From assembly GCA_023392475.1 (NCBI GenBank), contig JAEVZA010000349.1:1-5509 (forward strand): a stretch of 5,509 nucleotides of DNA, in the 5' to 3' direction. The DNA comes from Actinomycetes bacterium. Lineage in GTDB: Bacteria > Actinomycetota > Acidimicrobiia > Acidimicrobiales > Microtrichaceae. Below the pieces are notes generated by a model. The model saw only the letters and a program-made list of their open reading frames with translations, was not told the DNA's origin and ran no database searches. A program made the translations under genes and the position numbers. Below are positions 1 to 5,166 of this stretch, piece after piece (position 1 is the stretch's first letter; the number at the start of each line of letters is the position of its first letter).

Positions 1-180
1 CGCCCACACCGACGCGGGTGTGCCGGGACCGTCGGGCCCGGGCGGGTCGAGGGGGACCGTGCGGACGTGGTCGAGCTCGTCGGCCCAGCGGCCCAGCTGC
101 GCCAGTGCGAGGTTCCAGACGGGGAGCGCCGCGGGCGGCGTCGGCGCCGGGTCCGGGGGGAGGGGATCGGGGTCGGCCAC
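1..180 (-). CDS. Unrecognised protein, N-terminal fragment (runs off left edge)
   Basis: An open frame on the minus strand begins at GTG (180-178) and continues past the window edge, giving about 60 visible residues. The start reads VADPDPLPPDPAP, a proline/aspartate-rich leader, followed by a more ordinary segment with WNLALAQLGRWADELDHV that could form an amphipathic helix. Nearly every third codon position is G or C, as in the clear genes nearby, which supports coding. No other in-frame start lies in the 120 bases upstream and no stop interrupts that stretch, so the start is chosen by codon quality only. There is no close Shine-Dalgarno sequence; a purine-rich tract lies about 30 bases upstream. 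The gene diverges from the nitroreductase operon. I do not recognise the family, and the fragment is too short for a functional call. Confidence 0.5.
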   Translation of the reverse strand, partial: MADPDPLPPDPAPTPPAALPVWNLALAQLGRWADELDHVRTVPLDPPGPDGPGTPASVWA

Positions 181-222
181 GGCCGCACCAGCTTGGCACG
201 GTGGCCGTCGCCCTCCCTCCCC

Positions 223-276
223 CCGTTCTGTGCTGCGAGACCGCGGGAAATCCCGCGCTCTCGCATCACGGAACGG
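223..276. repeat. 54-bp palindromic element, copy 1
   Basis: The segment folds back on itself around 249/250. Outer arms 223-240 and 259-276 (CCGTTCTGTGCTGCGAGA against TCTCGCATCACGGAACGG) pair with one mismatch (233/266) and one T-G wobble (229/270). After a C-C mismatch (241/258), the inner arms GCGGGA and TCCCGC close over an AA centre. There is no T tract after it, and it lies between divergent genes, so it is not an obvious terminator. Its outer arms match the element at 2539-2591 in the same orientation. It could be a REP-like dispersed repeat or an operator. Confidence 0.85.
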
Positions 277-293
277 TGGGCGGCGGGGCCTCC

Positions 294-299
294 TACGAT
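294..299 (+). promoter_or_regulatory. Candidate -10 box for the nitroreductase-amidase operon
   Basis: TACGAT fits the actinobacterial TANNNT -10 pattern. A start of transcription about 7 bases on would give a leader of roughly 25 bases before the GTG at 333. No good -35 is visible at 16-18 bases; the right arm of the palindrome (GGAACGG, 270-276) falls in that place. ACGATCG occurs twice here (295-301 and 314-320), 19 bases apart. Confidence 0.4.
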
Positions 300-319
300 C
301 GGGCAGCCACGAAACGATC

Positions 320-326
320 GAGGGGG
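320..326 (+). promoter_or_regulatory. Ribosome binding site deciding the nitroreductase start
   Basis: GAGGGGG stands 6 bases before GTG 333. This supports that start over the in-frame ATG at 414, which has no purine-rich sequence before it, and over the long in-frame upstream extension to position 18. Confidence 0.6.
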
Positions 327-332
327 CCGACG

Positions 333-1094
333 GTGAGCGACGGATCCGGGACCACCAACGAGCGGGGGCCCGACGGCGACCGGTCGTACGCCGCGGTGCG
401 CGACCGCCTCCGCATGCCCCTCGAGGACGCGATGGAGACGCAGCGGGCGGTCCGCCGCGTGCTGCCCGACCCCGTCGACGACGACGTCGTCCTGCGCTGC
501 ATCGAGCTCGCGCTCAAGGCGCCGACCGGCTCGAACGGGCAGAACTGGCAGTTCGTCGTGGTGCGCGACCAGGCGATCAAGGCCGACTTCGCACGCCGCT
601 ACCAGCAGGCGTGGCGGCTGTACGGCGGGATCGGCCGCCGGGCGGTCCGTGGCGACGCCGCCATGCTGAAGGTCCTCGACGCCGTGTCGTGGCAGGTCGA
701 GCACTTCACCGAGATCCCCGTGCTGGTGGTCGCCTGCCTCGAGGGGCCGATGCGGTTCGTGCCGTACCCGGCGCTCGTCCAGTCGAGCCACTACGGCTCC
801 ATCTTCCCGAGCGTGCAGAACCTGCTGCTCGCGGCGCGGTCGATGGGCCTCGGCGCGTCGCTGATCACGCTGCCGATGTGGAGCGTCACGATGGCGCGCC
901 GGGCGCTCGGCCTCCCGGTCGGCGTGCAGCCGGTGTGCATGGTGCCGCTCGGTTGGCCACGCGGTCGCTACGGGCCGACGACGCGCCGGCCCGTCGGCGA
1001 GGTCGTGCACCTCGACCGCTACGGCAACCGGCCGTGGCAGGGTCACGAGGTGGGGGAACCGGCCGACGCCGGGGAGCGGGAGGTGACGTCGTGA
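333..1094 (+). CDS. Nitroreductase-family FMN-dependent oxidoreductase
   Basis: This 253-residue protein belongs to the nitroreductase fold (PF00881), cytosolic flavoproteins that usually use NAD(P)H and FMN to reduce nitro groups, quinones or related substrates. The visible signature starts near residue 37 with TQRAVRRVLPDPVDDDVV. Next comes LKAPTGSNGQNWQFVVVRD (61-79), where the Arg-rich and Ser-Asn-Gln segments normally bind the FMN phosphate and ring. The second signature, FPSVQNLLLAARSMGLGASL (158-177), is the helix and loop typical of the family's C-terminal half. The SNGQNW form resembles actinobacterial members such as the Rv3368c type. The first 30 or so residues are extra, polar and probably disordered; starting at ATG 414 would remove most of them, but the ribosome site favours GTG 333. 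The stop overlaps the start of the amidase, so the two are likely translated together. The substrate cannot be told from sequence. Confidence 0.9.
   Translation: MSDGSGTTNERGPDGDRSYAAVRDRLRMPLEDAMETQRAVRRVLPDPVDDDVVLRCIELALKAPTGSNGQNWQFVVVRDQAIKADFARRYQQAWRLYGGIGRRAVRGDAAMLKVLDAVSWQVEHFTEIPVLVVACLEGPMRFVPYPALVQSSHYGSIFPSVQNLLLAARSMGLGASLITLPMWSVTMARRALGLPVGVQPVCMVPLGWPRGRYGPTTRRPVGEVVHLDRYGNRPWQGHEVGEPADAGEREVTS
1078..1083 (+). promoter_or_regulatory. Ribosome binding site of the amidase
   Basis: GGGAGG lies 7 bases before GTG 1091, inside the end of the nitroreductase gene. It supports the overlapping GTG over the in-frame ATG at 1115, eight codons later, which has a weaker GGAG 5 bases before it. 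Confidence 0.55.
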
Positions 1095-2521
1095 GCGGGT
1101 TGGACGGAGCACCGATGCCGGGGATCGTCGACGCGGCCGAGGCCGTGCGCGAGGGCCGGCTCTCCTCGCTCGAGCTCGTCGAGGACTGCCTCGGGCGGAT
1201 CGACGCGCGCAACGACGAGCTCAACGCGTTCGTGCACGTCGACCGCGACGGCGCCCGCCGCGCGGCCGAGGCGGTCGACGCGGCCGTGGCGGCCGGCGAG
1301 GGCGACCTGCTCGGTCCGCTCGCCGGCGTGCCGTTCGGGGTGAAGGACCTCGAGGACTGCGAGGGCATGCCGACGAGCCACGGCTCCGTGCTCTACCGGG
1401 GCGGGCCGCCCGCCGCCGCCGACTCCGAGCACGTGGCGCGGCTCCGGGCCGCGGGCGCGATCCCGATCGGCAAGACCGCGGCGCCCGAGTTCGGCACGCT
1501 GCAGTACACGCACACGCTCGCGTGGGGCACCACGCGCAACCCGTGGGACCCGACCCGCACGCCGGGCGGCTCCAGCGGCGGGACCGCGGCGGCGGTGGCG
1601 GCGGGCATCGTGCCGTTCGGGACCGCGTCCGACGGCGGTGGCTCGACGCGCATCCCGGCGGGCTTCACGGGCCTCGTCGGCCTGAAGCCGAGCCACGGGC
1701 GCATCCCCCACCCCGACGAGGACCCCTCGGAGACCGCCTGCTACGGCGCGCTCACGACGACCGTGGCGGACAGCGCCCGCCACCTCGACGTGACGGCCGG
1801 CCCCCACGACACCGACCGGCTCTCCCTGCCCGCGCCCGAGCTCCGCTACGAAGCGGCCATCGAGTCGCTCGACGTCTCGGGCTTGCGCGTCGGCTGGTCC
1901 TCCGACCTCGGGTTCGCGCCGGTCGATCCGGAGGTCGAGGAGCTCGCCCGCGCGGCGGCGCACGACGCGGCCCGCGCCGCGGGCGTCGACCTGGTCGACG
2001 TCGACGTGCACCTCACCGATCCGGTGGCGACCTGGCTGTCGGCCGGGGCCATGTCGCTGTGGTTGAACATCGACGAGGGCGAGCACTGGCCCGCTCGCGC
2101 CGAGGACATGACGCCGTACGTGCGTCGCTCGCTCGAGGCCACGCACGACCGGCCCCTCCGCACCCTCGCCAAGGGGTACCGACGGCGCCTCCGGCTCCAG
2201 GAGGACATGGCCACGCTGTTCTCCGAGGTCGACGTGCTGATGACGCCGACGACCGCGGTGCCGGCCTTCGCGGCCGAGGGACCGCCGCCGGCCGAGATCG
2301 CCGGCGTGGAGGTCAACCCGGCCATGAGCGTGCCGTTCACGATGCTGGCGAACCTCTGCTGGAACCCGGCCGTGTCGGTGCCCGCCGGCCTCACGGCCGA
2401 CGGCCTGCCCGTGGGCCTGCAGGTGATCGGGCGCCGCCACCACGACGAGGTGCCCCTGCGGTTCGCCCGGCTGCTGGAGATCGAGCGCCCCTGGCCGCTC
2501 CACGCGCCGCCCCCGACCTGA
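1091..2521 (+). CDS. Amidase-signature family hydrolase
   Basis: This 476-residue protein is a full-length amidase-signature enzyme (PF01425; members usually 450-500 residues), hydrolysing an amide or ester bond in the cytosol. The Ser-cisSer-Lys triad is complete: Lys85 in PFGVKDL, cis-Ser161 in TPGGSSGGTAAAVAAG, and nucleophile Ser185 in SDGGGSTRIPAG. The spacings (76 and 24) match those of FAAH (142/217/241) and GatA (79/154/178). The C-terminal NPAVSVPAGLTADGLPVGLQ (425-444) is also characteristic. It is unlikely to be GatA of the Glu-tRNA amidotransferase, since no gatB or gatC is nearby and residues 205-240 and the C-terminus look like general amidases of the aryl-acylamidase or 6-aminohexanoate-dimer hydrolase kind. 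The GTG start overlaps the nitroreductase stop by four bases (GTGA), implying translational coupling. The substrate is unknown. A hairpin-forming palindrome starts 17 bases after the stop. Confidence 0.93.
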   Translation: MSGLDGAPMPGIVDAAEAVREGRLSSLELVEDCLGRIDARNDELNAFVHVDRDGARRAAEAVDAAVAAGEGDLLGPLAGVPFGVKDLEDCEGMPTSHGSVLYRGGPPAAADSEHVARLRAAGAIPIGKTAAPEFGTLQYTHTLAWGTTRNPWDPTRTPGGSSGGTAAAVAAGIVPFGTASDGGGSTRIPAGFTGLVGLKPSHGRIPHPDEDPSETACYGALTTTVADSARHLDVTAGPHDTDRLSLPAPELRYEAAIESLDVSGLRVGWSSDLGFAPVDPEVEELARAAAHDAARAAGVDLVDVDVHLTDPVATWLSAGAMSLWLNIDEGEHWPARAEDMTPYVRRSLEATHDRPLRTLAKGYRRRLRLQEDMATLFSEVDVLMTPTTAVPAFAAEGPPPAEIAGVEVNPAMSVPFTMLANLCWNPAVSVPAGLTADGLPVGLQVIGRRHHDEVPLRFARLLEIERPWPLHAPPPT

Positions 2522-2538
2522 CGGGACCGGCTCGTCTC

Positions 2539-2591
2539 CCGTGCTGTGCTGCGAGACGCGTGATCTCCCGCGCGCTCGCAGCACGGAACGG
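2539..2591. repeat. 53-bp palindromic element, copy 2
   Basis: Outer arms 2539-2555 and 2575-2591 (CCGTGCTGTGCTGCGAG against CTCGCAGCACGGAACGG) pair with one mismatch (2543/2587) and one T-G wobble (2545/2585). The inner stem CGCG/CGCG (2557-2560, 2571-2574) pairs if A2556 bulges out. It matches the element at 223-276 over both outer arms and the inner TCCCGCG. The inner left half has diverged, as expected of an old copy. It lies 17 bases past the amidase stop and 33 before the glycosyltransferase start, so it could also act as a U-less hairpin terminator. Confidence 0.85.
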
Positions 2592-2607
2592 CGGGGTGGG
2601 CGGTGTG

Positions 2608-2616
2608 TGGCACACT
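2608..2616 (+). promoter_or_regulatory. Candidate extended -10 for a leaderless glycosyltransferase transcript
   Basis: TGGCACACT reads as an extended -10 (TG, one base, then CACACT) whose last base is 8 bases before GTG 2625. With no ribosome binding site there, a transcript starting at or just before the GTG is the simplest reading. The box overlaps a small perfect inverted repeat, GTGTG-G-CACAC (2605-2615), which could be an operator. Confidence 0.35.
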
Positions 2617-2624
2617 CGGCGGCC

Positions 2625-3716
2625 GTGCACCTGGCCGTCTACACCGACGCCGCCGAGCGGGGCGGCGCCGAGTCGAGCATGGGCATGTTCATCGAGCGGT
2701 ACCGGCCCGACATCCGGGTCACCGTCGTGGGCACCGACGAGGACGTCGTCCGCTGGCTGGCGAGCCGTCGCCCCGGCAGCCGCTACGCGGTCCTGCCCGC
2801 GATCCGGGACAAGAGCGACGTGCGGGCGATGCTCCAGCACCGCCGCGCGTTCCAGCGGCTCGATCCCGATCTCGTCCACTTCAACCTGTCGACGATGTCG
2901 TCCTGCCAGTGGGCGCTCGCCGCGGCGCTGACGATCCCCGGGCTGCCCGTCGTGGTCCTCGAGCACGCGCCGCTGGGCACGTGGTCGGCGCTGTCGAACC
3001 GCCTCAAGCGTGTCACCTCGTCCCGGGCCGACGCGCACGTGGCGGTCGGGCACGGCGCCGCCCGCATCATCGAGGGGCTGGGCGGGTTGCCGGCCGGTTC
3101 GATGCGGGTGATCCACTCGGGCGTGCCGATCGTTGAGCTCGACCCGCCGCCCCGCACCACCGACGACTTCGTGCTCGGCATGCTCTCCCGGCACGACCCG
3201 GTGAAGGGCATCGACCTCGCCATCCGGGTCGTCGACCGGCTCGGGCCCGGCTACCGCCTGGTCGTGATCGGCGACGGCTCGGCCCGCGGCGACCTCGAGG
3301 CGCTGGTCGACGAGCTCGGCGTCGGCGACCGCGTCGAGCTGCGTGGCTGGGACGACCGCGCCCGCGACCTGCTGCCGACGTTCGACGTCTACGTCCTCCC
3401 GTCGCGGCTCGAGGCGTTCCCCGTGTCGGTGATGGAGGCGATGCAGGCGGGCGTGCCCGTCGTGGCCACCGAGGTCGGCAGCATCCGCGAGGCCGTCGAC
3501 GACGGCGTGACCGGCCGCATCGTGCCGGTCGAGGACGTCCCCGCGATGGCCGACGCCGTGCGCGAGCTCCACGACGACCCGGCCACGCTCCGGGCGATGG
3601 GGGAGCGGGCGCGGGTCGTCGGGTTGGAGCGCTTCGACGCCGACGCCGGCGTGCGCCAGTGGGAGGCGCTCTACGACGAGGTGCTGGCCCGACGGGGCCG
3701 CACACCTCGTCCCTAG
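2625..3716 (+). CDS. GT4-type glycosyltransferase (GT-B fold)
   Basis: This 363-residue protein is a retaining glycosyltransferase of family GT4, moving a sugar from a nucleotide sugar to an acceptor, typically in glycolipid, exopolysaccharide or glycan synthesis at the inner face of the membrane. The N-terminal acceptor domain begins at once with a beta strand and a glycine loop, HLAVYTDAAERGGAESSMG (2-20), as in PF13439 proteins, which fixes the GTG start. The C-terminal donor domain (PF00534, about 180-345) has GMLSRHDPVKGIDLAI (185-200) with the phosphate-contacting Lys195, then VIGDGSARGDLEAL (214-227). The EX7E motif runs from Glu263 to Glu271 in RLEAFPVSVMEAMQAG. No membrane segment is evident. 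No ribosome site precedes the start. It does not overlap the amidase gene and has its own gap, so it is probably a separate unit. Its stop abuts the stop of the convergent gene. Donor and acceptor are unknown. Confidence 0.92.
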   Translation: MHLAVYTDAAERGGAESSMGMFIERYRPDIRVTVVGTDEDVVRWLASRRPGSRYAVLPAIRDKSDVRAMLQHRRAFQRLDPDLVHFNLSTMSSCQWALAAALTIPGLPVVVLEHAPLGTWSALSNRLKRVTSSRADAHVAVGHGAARIIEGLGGLPAGSMRVIHSGVPIVELDPPPRTTDDFVLGMLSRHDPVKGIDLAIRVVDRLGPGYRLVVIGDGSARGDLEALVDELGVGDRVELRGWDDRARDLLPTFDVYVLPSRLEAFPVSVMEAMQAGVPVVATEVGSIREAVDDGVTGRIVPVEDVPAMADAVRELHDDPATLRAMGERARVVGLERFDADAGVRQWEALYDEVLARRGRTPRP

Positions 3717-3719
3717 CTA
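3714..3719. other. Abutting convergent stop codons
   Basis: TAG of the glycosyltransferase (3714-3716) and TAG of the minus-strand membrane protein gene (3717-3719, read as CTA) touch without a spacer, within CTAGCTAG (3713-3720 reads CTAGCTAG). No hairpin with a T tract is visible, so each transcript must end inside, or run antisense through, the other gene. Confidence 0.8.
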
Positions 3720-4433
3720 GCCGACCGTCAGCTTGGTGGTCGCGTTGTCCGACTTCTCGATCTCGCCCGGCTGGCCGACCGGATCGCAGCCGTCGCCGAC
3801 GCCCGAGACGCCCGTGGCCGTCACGACGTACGTGCCCGGGGCGACGCCGGCGGGGAGCGTGAACCGGAAGTCGTGCTCGTGGGTCGCGACTCCCTCGGTG
3901 GGCGGCACGGTGTCGGACTTGGTGGCGGTCGCGGCGCACCCGACGTAGGCGCCATCGAGCGGCACGAGCTCGGACGCCGTCGTGGCGGCGTCCGGTCCGA
4001 GGGTCCAGCAGGCCCGACCGTCGAGCTTGGGGATCGGGTCCTTCGAGCGGTCGGGATCGACCCGGACGTTCACGCACATCTGCGTCCCATCGGCGATGGG
4101 CATCGTCGGATCCGTGACGTGGACCTCGACGGCGCCGTCGCCGACGGCCGTGGCCGTCACGAGGAGCTTGTCCGGATCGATCGTCGTCGGCGTGGTGTCC
4201 GTGACGACGGGCCCGGTCACGACGTCCTGCCGGCGGGTCCCGCCGCCGTCGGAGCCGCCCATGGCGCCGGCGGCCAGCACGACGACCAGCACCAGCGCCA
4301 GGGCGGCTCCGCTCGCGACCGCCCCTCGAGCCAGACGTTGGCGCCGGCGCAGCACGTGGCCGCGCCGGACCACCGCGTCGTAGCGGGCCGCGGCGTCCGT
4401 GGGAGGCGGGAACGAAGGTGGGCGGCGGCTCAC
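3717..4433 (-). CDS. Single-pass membrane protein, sigma-factor partner (putative anti-sigma or sensor)
   Basis: This 238-residue protein starts at GTG 4433, whose GTGA overlaps the stop of the sigma gene; AAGGGA (4446-4441) sits 7 bases upstream. The cytosolic N-terminus (1-38) is short and Arg-rich: RYDAVVRRGHVLRRRQRLARG. One transmembrane helix follows at about 39-59 (VASGAALALVLVVVLAAGAM), with positive charges on its cytosolic side. After a Thr/Pro-rich linker (66-88), an exported domain runs to the end, with beta-type sequence and a GTYVVTATGV segment suggesting an Ig-like sandwich. It has four cysteines (120, 142, 166, 216), enough for two disulfides. Proteins with this layout often follow SigE-type ECF sigma genes in actinobacteria. 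I see no HXXXCXXC zinc anti-sigma motif, so anti-sigma activity is inference from gene order. It could instead be a target of the sigma factor. Confidence 0.85.
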   Translation of the reverse strand: MSRRPPSFPPPTDAAARYDAVVRRGHVLRRRQRLARGAVASGAALALVLVVVLAAGAMGGSDGGGTRRQDVVTGPVVTDTTPTTIDPDKLLVTATAVGDGAVEVHVTDPTMPIADGTQMCVNVRVDPDRSKDPIPKLDGRACWTLGPDAATTASELVPLDGAYVGCAATATKSDTVPPTEGVATHEHDFRFTLPAGVAPGTYVVTATGVSGVGDGCDPVGQPGEIEKSDNATTKLTVG

Positions 4434-4945
4434 GACGGCGTCCCTTCCGAGACGTCGTCGAGCACCGTGAGCTCGCCCCGCAGCCGGTGCGTGGCGCGGG
4501 ACAGGTGGGTCTTCACGGACCCGGTGGACATGCCGAGGGAGGTCGCGACCTCGTCCTCGCTCAGGTCGATCAGGTAGCGCATCACGACCACCTCCTGCTG
4601 GCGTCCGGAGAGCCGGTGCACCGCGCGTGCCAGGTCCACGCGGAGCACGGCGTCGTCGTCGGGCCGGTCGCCCGAGACGCGCTCGTCGGGCGCGGTGCCG
4701 GCGTCGCGGCCGGACCGTCGCACGTGGTCGATCGCCAGGTTCCCCACGACCCGGAGCAGCCAGGCGTCGGGGTTGGGGTGCGATCGGACCGTGCGCCACC
4801 TCGCGTAGGCACGGGCCAGCGCCTCGGCGGCGATGTCCTCGGCCACGGCCCGGGAGCCCACGAGTCGGCGGGCCGTGCGCAGCGCGCGCTCGTCCATCCG
4901 CTCGTAGAAGCGACGGAACTCATCGTCTCGCTCCGGGTGAGGCAC
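4430..4945 (-). CDS. ECF sigma factor, SigE-like
   Basis: This 171-residue protein is an extracytoplasmic-function RNA polymerase sigma factor with only regions 2 and 4. Region 2 (about 10-78) contains EFRRFYERMDERALRTARRL, then AEDIAAEALARAYARW (35-50) and PDAWLLRVVGNLAIDHVRR (59-77), the parts that bind core polymerase and the -10 element. An acidic, variable linker (80-100) leads to region 4 (about 103-157). RLSGRQQEVVVMRYLIDLSEDEVATSLGMSTGSVKTHLSR (111-150) there is the helix-turn-helix that reads the -35. The second of two adjacent GTG codons (4945) is chosen because AAGGAG (4957-4952) stands 6 bases before it; the in-frame ATG at 5002 has no ribosome site. The stop overlaps the start of the membrane protein gene. 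The family resembles the actinobacterial SigE-type group; its signal and regulon are unknown. Confidence 0.93.
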   Translation of the reverse strand: MPHPERDDEFRRFYERMDERALRTARRLVGSRAVAEDIAAEALARAYARWRTVRSHPNPDAWLLRVVGNLAIDHVRRSGRDAGTAPDERVSGDRPDDDAVLRVDLARAVHRLSGRQQEVVVMRYLIDLSEDEVATSLGMSTGSVKTHLSRATHRLRGELTVLDDVSEGTPS

Positions 4946-4951
4946 CACACT

Positions 4952-4957
4952 CTCCTT
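4952..4957 (-). promoter_or_regulatory. Ribosome binding site of the sigma factor gene
   Basis: Read on the minus strand this is AAGGAG, a full Shine-Dalgarno core. It is 6 bases from GTG 4945 and only 3 from GTG 4948, which favours the former as start. Confidence 0.7.
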
Positions 4958-4966
4958 CAACGGGCG

Positions 4967-4994
4967 ACGGTACCGGTCCGTTGACAGCGGTCCA
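4967..4994 (-). promoter_or_regulatory. Candidate promoter of the sigma-membrane protein operon
   Basis: On the minus strand TGGACC (4994-4989) and TACCGT (4972-4967) stand 16 bases apart, a fair match to housekeeping -35 and -10 boxes. Transcription would start near 4960, just ahead of the ribosome site. The -35 lies inside the first copy of a 15-bp direct repeat. No clear ECF-type GGAAC/CGTT pair points in this direction. Confidence 0.35.
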
Positions 4995-5032
4995 GGAACC
5001 ATCCGACTGGAGCGCCCGGACCAGGAACGATC
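4989..5032. repeat. 15-bp direct repeat pair upstream of the sigma gene
   Basis: GGTCCAGGAACCATC (4989-5003) and GGACCAGGAACGATC (5018-5032) match at 13 of 15 positions and start 29 bases apart, close to three helical turns. The nearer copy covers the candidate -35 of the sigma operon. Each copy holds GGAAC on the plus strand, a common ECF -35 core, but no CGTT-like -10 stands at the usual 16-17 bases. A tandem operator is the more likely role. Confidence 0.6.
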
Positions 5033-5046
5033 ACCCAGTCCCGTCC

Positions 5047-5097
5047 CGTTCTGTTGAGCGCACGGAGCGCTGGACGCTCCGTGCGCTCAACAGAACG
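5047..5097. repeat. Perfect 23-bp inverted repeat with 5-base loop
   Basis: Arms 5047-5069 and 5075-5097 are exact reverse complements around the loop CTGGA. The left arm begins CGTTCTGTTGAGCGCACGG. No T tract follows on either strand, and it lies between divergent genes, which argues against a simple terminator. Its end CGTTCTGT (ACAGAACG on the other side) and its length resemble the palindrome at 223-276, though the inner sequence differs. Confidence 0.92.
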
Positions 5098-5101
5098 AGG
5101 T

Positions 5102-5128
5102 GGGGGCCGCGCCGGGGGGTGGGGCGGG
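5102..5128 (+). other. G-rich tract with quadruplex pattern
   Basis: Four G runs (5102-5106, 5114-5119, 5121-5124, 5126-5128) with loops of 7, 1 and 1 bases satisfy the usual G3+N1-7 rule. It lies upstream of the MauE-like gene. In DNA this GC-rich such a tract can arise by chance. Confidence 0.4.
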
Positions 5129-5154
5129 CGCGGACCGGGCCCTCGCGGGGTCGG

Positions 5155-5160
5155 TACCCT
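5155..5160 (+). promoter_or_regulatory. Candidate -10 box for a leaderless MauE-like transcript
   Basis: TACCCT fits TANNNT and ends 6 bases before GTG 5167, the spacing expected when the transcript begins at the start codon. There is no Shine-Dalgarno sequence between. A partial -35 (CGGACC, 5131-5136) lies 18 bases upstream. Confidence 0.45.
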
Positions 5161-5166
5161 GTGGCC

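Noticed and set aside
155..172. G-rich tract as a quadruplex
   Set aside because: Only three separate runs of three or more G are present within short loops, and the stretch lies in the probable minus-strand coding region.
223..276. Intrinsic terminator reading of the first palindrome
   Set aside because: No T tract on either strand, and the flanking genes diverge, so no transcript should end there.
18..332. In-frame N-terminal extension of the nitroreductase back to GTG 18
   Set aside because: The extension is Arg/Gly/Pro-rich low-complexity translation, crosses the palindrome and the candidate promoter, and is opposed by a coding-like minus frame at 1-180. A good ribosome site sits before GTG 333.
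1091..2521. GatA subunit of the tRNA-dependent amidotransferase
   Set aside because: The triad is common to all amidase-signature enzymes; no gatB or gatC neighbours and the rest of the sequence looks like a general amidase.
1043..2584. 513-residue open frame on the minus strand opposite the amidase
   Set aside because: Its translation is Arg/Gly/His/Val-rich with no domain signature. Long antisense frames are expected in DNA of this GC content, and the plus-strand amidase is complete with its triad.
2391..3572. 393-residue open frame on the minus strand opposite the glycosyltransferase
   Set aside because: Composition is typical of a shadow frame and it crosses the palindrome and the end of the amidase; the opposite strand encodes a complete GT4 enzyme.
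3873..4577. Plus-strand open frame opposite the membrane protein and sigma gene ends
   Set aside because: It spans the junction of two well-supported genes and its translation has shadow-type composition without motifs.
4434..4799. Long N-terminal extension of the membrane protein into the sigma gene
   Set aside because: It would overlap the sigma coding region by over 360 bases in another frame and reads as Arg/Pro/Gly-rich noise. GTG 4433 has a ribosome site and a standard stop/start overlap.
4981..4986. TTGACA on the plus strand as a -35 box toward the MauE-like gene
   Set aside because: No -10-like sequence at 16-18 bases (best is CCGACT), and it is some 180 bases from the gene. It may be chance.
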